Shown: piece after piece, positions 44,501 to 56,800 of the stretch
How positions within the stretch are numbered: position 1 is the first letter of the stretch
How the letters are laid out: the number at the start of each line of letters is the position of its first letter
Assembly (NCBI GenBank): GCA_026545225.1
Contig: CM048845.1
Coordinates: forward strand, 81,681,033-81,745,032
Origin: Cornus controversa
Taxonomy: Eukaryota > Streptophyta > Magnoliopsida > Cornales > Cornaceae
Direction of reading: 5' to 3'
DNA: 64,000 bases
Notes under the pieces: model-generated
Database searches by the model: none
What the model was told of the DNA's origin: nothing
The model's input: only the letters and a program-made list of their open reading frames with translations
Made by a program: the position numbers and the translations under genes

Positions 44501-47500
44501 CTGATAAACATTAAGTTCTTCTCACTTGCCTTTTAATTTCAAGTAGTATTCTTCAATCAATCGGTCACCTTGTTGAAGAGAAAAGATATTCTGGTACAAC
44601 TGATAGATGCGAGAAATATTTTTTTAACGAATACATTTCTTTGAGTGTGTCCCAAATCTCCTTAGCAGACTCCAGAAACGAAACATTATTAGACTGCAGA
44701 AACGCGATCCTCCTCATACTAGGAGAGGTGGTCGTGTGGCAGGACTTGTACACACTGTGGTCGCACGCGAGGGGAGGATTTAAATATTAAAGTTGCATCC
44801 TCTCCAACAACTTAAGCTTTTAGAGTAGATGGTGTTTAACATGGTATCAGAGCATCAAGATCCACGTTGAAGGCATAACGTAAGAAGCTTCTTCTTCTTC
44901 TCTTTTTTCTTTCTTCTTCTTTTTTTTTTTTTTTCCTCTTTTTCAATTTCTTTCTCAGTTTCTCTAGTCTTTCACTGTATATTCTGTTTCTCTATTCTTT
45001 CTTTGGCAAAATGACCTAGAACCCTAGGTCTCCAAAAAAAAAAAGACAAAAAAATGTATTATGTTATTTCTCTATTTCTTGTTCAATATTCTATAGTTCT
45101 CTTTTATGTTTAATCTTCTATAGTTCTCTCTCTTGTACTCGGATTGTCTCGTCTTGACTATCATGGGTGACAAATCGAAAAACAAGGACTCTCTCTTTTT
45201 CGGCTCAATAACTACTACCAAATTGAAGGATTCCAATTACCTTCAGTGGCCTCGGGTAGTCCAAGTTTTTCTGAAAGCTCGTGGGAAACTTTCTTACATC
45301 TTGTCACCCAAACCCAAGGAGGAGAAACAGATTGATGCATGGGAACAGGAGGATGCACAGATTATGACTTGGCTATGAAATAGTATGGAACCAGAGGTGT
45401 TTAATAATGTTTCATTTCTGGAATCTGCTAAGGAGATTTGGGACACACTCAAAGAAATGTACTCGTCAGAAAAGAATATTTCTCGCATTTACCAATTGTA
45501 CGAGGATATCTTTTCTCTTCAACAAAGGTGACCGATCGATTGAAGAATACTACTCGAAATTGAAAGGCAAGTGGGAAGAACTTAATGTTTATCAGTCTTT
45601 GACTACGGATTTAGAGACTCAGAAACAACACAGAGAAGAATTTCGGGTAGCAAAATTTTTGTCAGGGCTTCAGCCAGAACTTGCTCCCATTAGTTCTCAG
45701 ATTCTCTCAGGCAAAGATTTGTTAACTGCTAGTGAGACTTTTGCCCGTGTTCGATGTGCCTCTATCCACTCTTCTACTACAGAGAAGGAGGATCGTTCTG
45801 CCCTTGCTGCTTCAACTGAGCGATTAGATACTTCACGTGTTGCCTTCTTTTTGAGTAGATGGTGGTTAACATGGTATCAAAACCAAATGTCTCGTGTTCA
45901 AATGAGACATTTACCCTAATAATTAAAATTGAAATACACGTTGGACCAAAAAAAGAAGGCCACACGTGAGGGAGTGTGTTGAAGGATTTATATATTTAAG
46001 TTACACCCTTTCTAACAACTTAAGTTTTTAGAGTAGATGGTGGCTAACAGTAGTTAACATATTTGATTCACATTCGTTTTGTCTAGATCAACTAGATTAT
46101 TGGATCAAAGTACCTTTGTAAGATCAAACTACTATCACCACTGATCCCCATAATTCCAATCCATACAGGCCTAATTCCAACAAATTTAATAGAATCAAAT
46201 TGTTGGAGAGCGTCAATTTTCACGGTCCATAGTTTTTCTTCTTTTTGATAAGTAAAATCTTCACAATCTATAATCACTGATTTAATCAAATGCTAGTTTA
46301 CCAGTGATTCATAGGAAAGGGGATTCCCAATAAGCAACTTTTGAACTTAAAATTCTTCAACTTCATCAACAACAATTTGATAAATGCTCCTCCAAATAGT
46401 TATGATGATAGACCAAGTCCTTTTCCAAAGATCAAAACTTACTGTACTACCAAAATATATTTTAACCCATGCTGAGAAGAGAAGAATGAATAGAAGAAAA
46501 AAATCATTTTTTTTTTCCGTTTTCTCTCTCTTTATTTTTTCGGGGGAGGGGAAGGGGGAGAGGTAAGTGAAAGACAAATTGAAGGATTGGAAAGGCAAAG
46601 AAGAAATTCAAGAGGACCAGGACTCCAAGAGTGACAGTGCAAAGGTGACTTCCTGGCATCTTGATCACTAGAGAAAATAACAAGGATGCTAAGAAGAAAT
46701 GGAAACTGAGAGAGAGAGATCAAAGCTTGTTAATAATTTTTAGTATCTCAAATTCGTCCACCCCATTGTAGCCCTTGTTTGAGTCTTTATATAGGTTTAT
46801 CTGCAACCCTAAACAAAACTAAAGACAACTCACTAAATATCTAAACATGTTCAAAGCCAAGAAAAGAATAAAAAAGTAACTAAAATAATTTGTAAAACAC
46901 CAGTTAAACCAATGGAAATTTTCATACAATTTTCCATTATAGTTATTTCGTATTTGTGGAAAAAAAAAAAACAATCTAAAGAAAGTAAACTCTGAATGAA
47001 ATTAAAATACTAACTAAAATCTAAAATATTTAAATGTAATAGTGTTGATTGCATTTTGACGAGTCCACAACAATATTTCGTTCCAACATCAATGTGTGGG
47101 CGTGTGTATGAAAGAGAGAGAAGAAATAAAGGGTTCTACTATACAATTCAAGCATAAGAGTTGTTCTCCTTGAAAATATAAAACCAAATCCGTGCATTAG
47201 AATGAGGTACTACATGGTTTATAGGAATTGGGAACAACTATCAATTTATTCATGTAATAAGTCCTTTTCCAACACCCATCAATTGAATCCAATTTCCATC
47301 ACTTACTTCAAGGATTAACAACACCATATTTAGGGCAAATATGATGTGATTTGAGGTCATCAGATATTTGAGGCCATCACTAAATGCTCAAAAGCAACTT
47401 CTACATTTACATTCAAGGCTTTGTTAAGTTGAATAATCAAGAAAGTCTTATTTATCTAAAACACAACTTTTGTCTTGTATGGTCAAGATGGAAGGATGAT

Positions 47501-48288
47501 CATTTTGTCCCAATACAAGAATGTAGCTTAAACAATAAATCAAAGTTCAACACTATCACTCCCTACAGTATTTAAACTGCCTGATCAGTCAGCACTAAAG
47601 ACTTTAAAGTAACGTAGTCATTGTAATCTCCAGGAGCTCTCCATCTCACTTCGCCTATTTTGGACATGAGGAAACAACATACGCCCCCCACATTCGCATA
47701 TTAGCAACCTAAACATGGTCCTATTATTAGAAACTGAGCTCAAAACTTTTGACCAAATGCCAATGCCACTACTTGAAGTCAGCTAAGACAAGACTTTGGT
47801 CGGTGTATCATCTAGTCCTATAGACTTTTTCTATTATTTTAGTAATATAAATTCATATGATGCTTCATCCAAGTAGATGTGTGCATTGTTAATTATGAAA
47901 GATCAATGGGAGCTCATACAAACTCACACCATGGGGCATGTTCAAAGTTCATTCCAATTTATAATTATAATATACTAATACTCAAAAATCAAGATGCATA
48001 ACAATTACTTACTTAGAAGCTACTAAATCAAAACCCAGAAAAAAAGACTATTCAATTAGAAAGAGCTTTAGTTTCAGAGTAGGAAGACTCATAGTTTCAT
48101 CAGTCAAAAAATTCCAAAAAGAAAAAGAAAAAGAAAAAGAAAAAAAGAAAGAAACGATGGGTACTCACGTTTTCCTTGAGCTTGCGGATGATCTTCAAAC
48201 GAAGCATATCAAATCCACCATCATCCTTTAACTTCGAAATAACATCGTCGGCACTGATTTTGTGATTACCACCGCCACCGTTTTCCAT
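41513..48288 (-). CDS. SHG1/BOD1-like domain protein (COMPASS-associated Shg1 family, plant)
   Basis: Three exons on the - strand, 48288-48169, 42632-42517 and 42020-41513, with GT-AG borders and correct phases, give 247 residues. The first 110 residues (SADDVISKLKDDGGFDMLR, then KPRQLSDAIHQEIGDKVMNQ) fit the helical Shg1/BOD1 domain, known in yeast Shg1 of the Set1/COMPASS histone H3K4 methyltransferase and in animal BOD1 proteins. The assignment is by pattern, not by search. The second half is acidic and disordered and contains three proline motifs, EPPGFS, LPPGFS and a C-terminal LPPGFG. ATG 48288 starts MENGGGGNHK. Intron 1 is 5.5 kb and contains the composite LTR element at 44264-46049 plus a duplicated repeat. 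Probably a functional nuclear protein; role inferred only. Confidence 0.75.
43165..43450 (+). repeat. Duplicated intronic repeat, copy 1
   Basis: Shares order and wording with about 46600-46870: a gcctcttgatca/catcttgatca phrase, a GA microsatellite (43265-43301 here: TG, CG and AG runs), then aataatttttattatctt and gtttgagcctttt. Both copies are in intron 1 of the SHG1-like gene, flanking the LTR element. Non-coding. Confidence 0.55.
44565..44753 (-). pseudogene. Inverted Copia gag fragment
   Basis: The - strand reads NNVSFLESAKEIWDTLKEMY, matching the + strand gag at about 45405-45465 (NNVSFLESAKEIWDTLKEMY). It is therefore an inverted partial copy of the same gag inside the composite element. 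Confidence 0.8.
45163..45900 (+). pseudogene. Copia gag pseudogene (UBN2 / gag-2 type)
   Basis: Starts MGDKSKNKDSLFFGSITTTK and continues with NYLQWPRVVQVFL, typical of the Copia gag N-terminus. A stop interrupts after AQIMTWL (45376-45378), then a +1 frameshift occurs after IFSLQQ. The frame resumes at GDRSIEEYYSKLKGKWEELN and VAKFLSGLQPELAPISSQIL. It ends before any zinc knuckle or protease and runs into repeat sequence at about 45850. Confidence 0.85.
46600..46870 (+). repeat. Duplicated intronic repeat, copy 2
   Basis: Diverged copy of 43165-43450 in the same orientation. Confidence 0.55.
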
Positions 48289-50404
48289 TACTAGATATAC
48301 ATATATTTATATATATGCAATGTGTAACCAAAACGCTATATGTATGTATGATCAAAACACTATATATAAAGTGAAGAAAGTGTAATGATCGGTTGCCAAA
48401 GGAAGGGATTCGGTAATAGAAATCGGAGGATTCGCAGATAGTATAGTAATATATTGCTCGGAGATAGGGCTGATTTGGTTTGAGTCGGGTCAAAAGGATA
48501 AACCTTGTCAGCCTCGGACATATTTCATTCGACTAGACCAGTTTTGTTTGGGCCAGGTTTTGCAGGTTGGGCTTGAAAAATGTTGCCACAGAGGGTTAGA
48601 GAAGTGGAATGAGCCCCAAGGGACACCCCCACTTTTGTGGAAGAAAGGTCATGTGGGTTCAACCCATCACAGATTGGAGGTCGAGCCTTGGTGCAAAGAG
48701 TGTCGTTTGTTTTGTTAGCGGTCTGAGGGCAAATTCTTCTCCAATTTGTGAATTTAATTTTGTCAATTCTCAAATTCAATTTTCAAATCATCAAATTCAT
48801 AACGATTTCTCATTCTTTACATTATAAACAATTACACGTTACATTTATTATGGATGACAATGACCAAAATAAACCTAATATTGAATTAAAATGGTTGAAA
48901 GTGTATATTAAGAGAGAATAACAAATCCTTGTCATATTGGAGTAGATATTGGGTGAACCGGATATACCATGTCATATTGGCATCTGCTTCACATTGATCA
49001 CTTTTGTTTCGTTATTTATTTGATAAATGTTTAAATATAAAAGATATTCAAATTAGTTCAAATATATAATCTAAATCTAAAAATATTAAATGTGTGTGTA
49101 CACAAACGAATATATTTGCAAACAAATTATACACACTTTTTAGTTTTACTTTATTTAATTAAAATGCTTATTATTTTATAATTCTTTAAAATAATCCTTT
49201 CATTTATGAAAACTTATAGATTTGGATTTCTTTAAAATATATATAATATAATTTTTGTATTTTAATCATTGGAAATATTATTTATATATAAGATTACTTG
49301 TAGATCAAATACATTTCTTCGTACTTGTAAAATCACATTTTTATTATTCTACAAAGTATATAATAAACTTTAGCATATGCATAAATATTGAAAATATTAC
49401 ACACATATATATAATAACATGCAAGTGTACAAGTGCTCTAGAGACGTTTCTGCTTTGACCAAGATTTAAATTTTGTTGTTCTCGCTCTCACACTTACTCC
49501 CACCCCCACTTTGTGTGACTTAGAGCACAATGGTAAGATTGTTTCAAAACAAGGAAGCAATGGTGTGAATCTTGTGCACTGAATTAAAAAGGGATAGAGA
49601 AGTGGAAAAGGAAAAGAGAAATGGAATCGTAGTTCATAAATACCCTCATGAAAAATGAGAAAAAATAGAGTTACAAGTTTATTTAGAAAAACTTTAATTA
49701 AAAACTTTTAGGTAGCCAATGTTAAACATGAATAATTTTTGCATACCTGTTTTGGTGCCTTTTTGAGGCCCCTTTTCATAGCTATCAAGTGTGCTAGCAG
49801 GATAGAGAATCCTTATTGATTGTTAAACATCAAATCGAAAAAACACAATTACATTTCTAGTACCTCGATACAAACAACGTCCGATAGCTAAACCACAATA
49901 ACATTTCTAGTACCTATTATGCACGTATGGGCCAATATAACCCAATAATTTAGGGGAGAAAAAAATACAATATAACCCAATAGACAAACAACATCCAATA
50001 GCAAAACCAATCTCCAAAAAACGTTGAATTTTAGCCGAATTTTTATAGTCCAAATATGATATATCACTTTATTGTTTCTTGTAATCAAGTCTTACTATGT
50101 AATACAAGATGACCATATCATAGAGGAAAATGAATCGTCGGTAAGATTGATCTAGAATTCAGTTCCTGGTGTCGCAGTCATAAAAATACATCACCTCACC
50201 ACCACAGAATATTCTTCAAAACATTTTTGGTTACATCTAAGCTTTTTGAGCCTTCAACATATCCATTATATAGAGACATAAAATGGGCGACATAGAACAG
50301 TCACATAACCAACTCTAATTCAAAATTTACATCCATTCCATCAGATTTTTAAGGCGTTAAGAGGAACTCGTGAACTCCTAGACCAGTAAACAGATACTAT
50401 AGTT
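48289..50404. other. Intergenic, SHG1-like promoter and AT-rich DNA
   Basis: Upstream of the - strand gene start at 48288. TATA-like atatatttatatatat sequences lie within 40 bases of the ATG. A less AT-rich segment at 48480-48740 has no convincing protein similarity. The remainder has no gene. Confidence 0.4.
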
Positions 50405-50624
50405 AGCACTACCTTGTATCAGCATTCTATCCCCCCCAACTACTAAAAGGAAGAAAAGAGAATGGGGAAAATCAAGCACTACCTTGTATCAGCATTCTAT
50501 CCCCACCAACTACTAAAAGGAAGAAAAGAGAATGGGGAAAATCAAGCACTACCTTGTATCAGCATTCTATCCCCGCCAACTACTAAGAGGAAGAAAAGAG
50601 ATGAAAAAAGAACGGGTAAAATCA
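50405..50624 (+). repeat. Three tandem 70-bp repeats
   Basis: Units at 50405-50474, 50475-50544 and 50545-about 50624 each begin agcactaccttgtatcagca and include ccaactactaaaaggaag. The first two are nearly identical; the third carries a small insertion near its end. They lie about 250 bp beyond the stop codon of the YTH gene and could be in its 3' UTR or just past it. Confidence 0.9.
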
Positions 50625-50878
50625 AGCAGAACGGAGTCTGTCAATGTTGCCCATTCAAATTATGTACAAAGTGGTTCCCTTCTCCCTAACCAAAGAAAGA
50701 AAAATAAGGGTCCTAACATATAATAAGGTACAACTATGAATACAACATGACTGACATTACGTGGCAATCCTAGGGATTAAAACAATAATGAGTGATTAAC
50801 TGGAGAAAGATCCATCAAATCATTGTACAGTATTGAGGAGAGCACACCAAATAAAGCCTGGTTTGTTTGAAATGGCAG

Positions 50879-53800
50879 TCATTTGTGGTATGTATGGCGA
50901 CTTCTCTTTTTGGAGTTGCAGTACAGGTATCTGCAAAATATGCGCATCAAGCTAAACAAGTGAAGCACCATGGCACTTCTGTACTCAGCAATAAAACTCA
51001 AATAGACTTACAAATCATCACCATGCTCTTTACCAGTTGACTCCTGTGTTCTCCATGATGGTCCAGCTGCCTGTCAAAAGCATCATTTTTAACATGGCTT
51101 AGCATGAGTCCCTATAAAAAAATGATTACTCTTAGCAGAACAGTAAGCCTGTCAATAAAATGGGGTTGATTACATTAGCAGACTTGGTTAAAGGCTTGTA
51201 CAAGTTCACCAGCCTCCTACTACATAAACCAGCAGCCAATTTTATAGTCATATCCTTTATGTTTCAACTGCAGAACTACTAGAGTTCGATCCTTATCGAG
51301 GGGTGAGCTATATAGTTACACAGTTCAGTAGATGAGTCACGAGTGCCTGTCAAGTCTTGGTCACCTTATACCCAGGACACTTCAAGAAGACATGTTTCAC
51401 ATGCATTTTGCACCTATAGATCATTTTATTTTTTCAACACTCCTGCAGTTGGATCCAGAAGAGAATATGAATCCCACCCTATTTCAGCTTCTATTTTATA
51501 TAGATGTTTAATTTACTATATACGGTCTGTCTCAATGTGGAGTATATTGTCCTCTCCCAACACTGCCACTATCTATTATTGAAGTTCATATTATCATCAA
51601 CAGGAACTGTCCAACCAGTAAACCCTAACAAAAGATCTCCCGGGTCAACAATGAGTTGTGTGCGGACAGATAAGAAAGATGCAACTGATTCAAAAGCAGC
51701 ATTTCCCTTTCCTCCATCTAGGCCATTCAGAGAAGAATTTGTTAGGTGACAAAAGGAAAACTGGAGGGAAAAAAAAGAGAAGATAAATTGGGGGTTGGGG
51801 GATTTGTTACAGGTCTGTATCTATTAAATAAACAGTCCTGACTAATTAAGTATATGCAGCAAAGGACCCAATTAGTAGTACTGACCACCAAGTAGTAACA
51901 GGTATCTCATCCACTCCCAAAGGGAATGTTGACGGTTCAAATCCGAAATGGGATAGGTACATGTGTGAGTATGCCTTGCTTATCACGGCAGGGGAAGAGG
52001 GAAGTAATATGGAATAAAGCAAAGGGCAAATTACACTTACCTCCCTTCTAGATTGGCTTTATAACACTTGCCTCCCCTGTGTTTTGGCATATAACACTTA
52101 CCCCCCTCTAGTTTGCACATTGGTAACAAATACCCCCTTCTGTCAATCAAACTAACGGTTATTATTGATGTCATCAAAATTTAATCTTAAAAGTACAATT
52201 ATACCCTTAAAAATATTGCGACTGAAGTTGGCGAGTCTCGGCTTCAATGGTAGCTTCGGCATCGGGATAGTAGTGGCTAGTAGTTTGGCCGGAGTTGGGT
52301 CTTCTCAACAGTGGTTTCAATGGTGAGTGTTGATGGTGTAGGTGGTAAAGCATAGTGGAGAATGAGGTGGGTGGTGGCTCAGCTGGAGGTGATATTGCTA
52401 TGGTTGAAGGTCCGGAGTGAGTCTGCTCATAGTAGTGGCTCATAGTGGGGGAAGTGGGTCTACACGACTGTTTGGGTGTTGCTTGAATAATGGTGGTGGA
52501 GTTTGTGGTTTGGTGGGTCTGACCGGCATTGGGTCTATTTGGCCTAGGTGATGACGGCAGTGGAGATATGGATCTTCTAGGTGCGGCAGTGGAGGTGGTG
52601 GGTCTCTGCTTCAATGGCAGCTCCGATATTGGGATGGTAGTGGCTAGTGGTTTGACCGGAGCTGGGTCTTCTCAGCAGTAGTTCTAATGGTGAGTGTTGA
52701 TGGCGTAGGTGGTGAAGCTTGGTGGAGACAGAGGTGGGTGGTTGCTCAACTGGAGGTGATGTTGCTACAGTTGAAGGTTCGAAGTGGGTCTGCTCAAAGT
52801 GGTGGCTCATAGTGGGGTATAATTACCCTTTTAAGATTAAATTTTGAAGATATCAACAATAACTGTTAGTTTGATTGACAAAAGGGGATATTTGTTACTA
52901 ATGTGCAAACTAGAGGGGGATAAGTGTTATATGCCAAAACACAGGGGAGGTAAGTGTTATAAAGCCAATCTAAAAGGGAGGTAAGTGTAATTTGCCCTAA
53001 AGCAAATTGAGTAATTATAGTAATCTTATGTTAGTGGAATAATATCAGAAAAGTATACTAACATGATGATATAATTGCTTGTTGCTTCTGCAATGGACCT
53101 CCAAGTATTCTTCATATGACTGTAGTAAATAAACAAGGATAATTCATTTGTCAAGTAAAGAAATTATCAAATGAATGCCATTACTACTTGAAGAAAATGT
53201 TACTCCTATCTCAATATATAACAAAGTAAAAAAATTAAAACACATTTAATAAATAAAGAAAATATGAATACTTTTATGCAATAGTGATTTGTTGAGACGG
53301 GAATATTTGCTACATCAAATCAAATCGATAATATAGGAAGTCTTATTAGGTTCAGAATTAAGTTCATAGATAGTATCTTAATTTCAGTAAGAGTATTTAA
53401 TTTAGATTTAAAGTTTTATTTCCGTTTCCAATATTTTGTTAACTTCTAAGAAACTTTCAATGGTAGTGCGACTGTGAGAGCCTTGTTCTGGAAGTTATTT
53501 TCCATGATTTCTATGGGGTACTAGGTCAAGTGTTTTCCGGCCTTTTTAAGGTTGCTAGGGTTGTAAAGGGGATATAAAAATTTAGCTAGGGTTGTAAGGG
53601 GGTAAAGGGATAGAAAATTTTCTAGTAAAAAAATTATTACAGAGTTTTCATCCTCTGAATTTTTTTATGTACCCTCTCTCTCTCTCTCTCTTCTTCTTGT
53701 TCTTCTATCTTATGATTAAAGAAGCATGGAAGTTACTTCCACGTCCTACCTCTTACAATTCTTCTTCTTCCTTATCATCTCCATCTCTTTTTCTTTCCCC

Positions 53801-56800
53801 TCCTTTCTTCCTCGCTTTCTGTTTTCTTTATATTTTAAGGACTCTAGTGAATTGCATCAATTTTGGTATCAAAGCAAATTCCAATCTCTTAGAGAAGCTT
53901 GATTTAACATAGTAACTATGTTCTTGTGATTTAAGAAGTATGGAAGTCACTTCCATGTCCCACCTCTTACAATTTTCTTCCTTATCATCCTTTCTCTTTC
54001 ACTCTCTGTTTTCTTTATTTTAAGGACTCTAGTGAGGCTTACATCAATTTTGGTATCAAAGCAAATTCTAATCACTAAGAGAAACTTGATTTATCATAGT
54101 AACTATGTCAAGGAACACTTGCACCAGCAACATACATGAACGAGTATGTCCAACAACCCTTTCTTGAATTTTCATCAATAATCAACATCCAAAAAATGGT
54201 ACGACTTTGTTAAAAGGTGACGTTAGTTCTCATGTAGATTCTTCTATCAGACTGTCATGTGGACTGCTCTAACAGAAACTTTGCATCAAACATGAGAGCC
54301 ACATGTCAAATGTCAATTAAAGAAGCCATGTGGTGCTTCAGTAAATCATTGGTTCTCCTAATGCAGTGATTTCCCAAATGCACCTCTGGGCATAGATGCC
54401 AGATATGCCCTTCCACAACTGGAAGTCATCACTCTCGAGAGTGATGAGAAATAAACAAAGGCACTTTAAAGCTTCACACCTGCCAAGGTCTGAAGCAGGA
54501 TTGGGGGACCCTTTCTCAATGAAGCAGTCCTGTGCTTACTGTTTGCATCTATGTTACATGGACTCGAGTACGTGTGTGAGGTGCGGGAATGTATCCACAC
54601 GTCAGATGTGTCAAATTTTCAAACAAAAAATAACATGGACACGGATAAATATTCATATGATTTAATATTGTTATTTTAAATTCAAGAGTAAAATAATGTC
54701 TTTATGTAACATAGTGTTCAATATTGGCATTTCACTCATTTTGAAGTAATAATATAATAAAATTGAATTATTGGACATGTGTTTTAGGTGCATGTCCAAC
54801 CAAAAGTGTCGGACACATATCCCATACCCATATCCAAGCAATGTGTGTCGGACATAGGTACTTCACCTACTATTGAAGAGTCCACGTAACATATGGTCCC
54901 ATACCATGCCACCAGGATTGATGTCTGGAGGTTCTTGGTTCGGTGGTAAGAATGGGGACAAAATGTAGAATCTCCAAAATAGCAAGGACACACTTCAGCC
55001 TGGCCAAAAGAGCCAAAATGCATTCTCAAGGGCATTTCCCGCTGCATGCATAGTAGGCCTGGGCTTGACAACTCATATGCATCCAGGCTTCCTGGGGATG
55101 ACACTTGGCAGAGTTGTGCTCAGAATTTGGGCCATGTGGCCTACGCTCCTCATAGCTCCAAAGCCTCTATAAACATGTCCAACAGTGCAAATTACTGTAC
55201 TAACCTAATGGGATTGAAAGCTTTGAACCTTAAAAGCATCCTTAGGCTGGAAAACCTGGAATTCACACACTGCCTTGTCTTGCTCCACATCTGTTCGGTT
55301 TGCCTCACTTTCACCAGAACTTTTCATTAAATGCATCCCACCTCTTAGAGCAAAGAAATCTAACCCCTTTATAACAAATTTTCAAAGGAGTTGAAAAATC
55401 ATTTTTGACCCCATATTAGACATCAATTGCCCAATAAAAAAAAAAGAAAAGAAAGAAGGGAAACCAGTTCATACAAACTTTTATTAATGTTAAATCTGTA
55501 AGAAAGTAAATGATGTAAACTCAAAACATTATGGGAGTGGAATTTCTAGGGACCACAAATTTTAGTGATACATTGAGAAATCTCAGGAGAATTTTCCTAT
55601 ATTTCCATAGATGAGCTTTAGAAAACTTCCTTCAGCTGACCTTGGAATTGGATGACAAGTGTTTGGGATCTGGGAGTGAGGAAAGAAAAGAAGTAGGGGA
55701 AGCACGCTTGGAAAGCCTAAGATGACAGTGGTAGTCTGGTATAACGTAAACAAAGTAATGCTGTCCACTTCACTACAAGGATGAAAACATGCCTCCATGT
55801 GGCTAATTCCTGTCAGTTCTGGACCAATCACATTCCTCTATGAAGGGCCCTTAATTGACTGCCAGGTCTGACATAATTATTCAACCAGTCTCTAGACATA
55901 AATACACTCTCCAGTACTACGGCTATCATCTAAACTTTGTATGCAGCCAACTTAAGTTAGATGCCTTGCCAATCAAGATTGAAAAATATATAAGCCCAAG
56001 AACAGTCAACACTTTCTAGTGGTTCAAGGAAAAAAATAAAAAGAAAATGAAATCCCTCAGGGGTCAAAACTCACACAGCACTCTTCTGAATTTTTATAAC
56101 AGCCAACTGTGTACTCTTCTAAATTTTAGAACAGAGAGATGGTCAAGGAAACTCTAACTTTGTCAAAAATCATCTAAGATGGAACTAAGCAAGTATATAT
56201 AAAACCACCTGTAAGGAAGGATGATGAGAAGCCTAGATAAAACATAACAGAAAGTAAAGTCCCAACACTCAACTATTGATATTCCATATTAACTATGACA
56301 TTATGGGATCACTCAGAAATATATGCAATAAAAAATGTATAAAATGGAAGAACATTGTGATAAGACGAATGAAATTTACTAAAACACTAGATAAATTTAT
56401 TTACAGATGTAAGAATGACATACAATTTTGTCAGAAAAGCTTTTCAACCTTGTCAAAATATTCACTGCAAAGTGCACTAAAAAAGTCTGACTAGAGCTAG
56501 AAATCATGGTCATTTAGAATGCCAAGAATGAACAGCAGCATGTTATGCAATTACAAGGAAGTAAAATGCAAGAAATTGCTCAAAATAACTTTTAGAAAAT
56601 GTGGTTTGAGTACATAAATATATTTCTATCAACAAATTAATGGGCAAAATTTATTAGATTATGCAGATATATCAAAGAATAATATCTCAACAGCACACTA
56701 AAATCTGGAAAAGTAATGCACATAAACTACAATCAATTAGAACATAGAATCCAAAATAGAACTCAGTACCATTTCAAGAATATCATCCTCAGTCAGGGTA

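Larger units (their letters stand above)
44264..46049 (+). mobile_element. Composite miniature LTR (TRIM-like) element carrying gag pieces
   Basis: Identical-length 73-bp terminal repeats (44264-44336 and 45977-46049) start TGTTGAAGGA and end TAACA. Perfect 5-bp target duplications GTAGT flank it (44259-44263 and 46050-46054). A primer-binding site tggtatcagagc (tRNA-Met type) follows the left repeat at 44337, and a purine tract ends before the right one. Inside are two more partial LTR copies (44458-44500 and 44773-44842, the latter with its own tggtatcagagc), a broken gag gene and an inverted gag piece. No pol. It lies in intron 1 of the SHG1-like gene, opposite to it. Confidence 0.85.

Noticed and set aside
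46347..46723. - strand ORFs in SHG1-like intron 1
   Set aside because: Low-complexity Phe/Lys/Ser translation across a repeat that is duplicated at 43165-43450, with no family signature.
50405..50624. CRISPR-like array
   Set aside because: Repeats are directly abutting with no spacers, and this is a plant nuclear sequence. It is a simple tandem repeat.
51008..51070. YTH gene ending at TAA 51008-51010
   Set aside because: Possible only if intron 7 is retained. A perfect GTAAGT donor and an in-phase exon with a basic tail downstream make the longer form more likely; kept as a finding.
52207..52810. Two - strand ORFs as genes
   Set aside because: They lie wholly inside the Mutator-like element, are in different frames and are tandem copies of each other. 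They are described with the element and not as genes.
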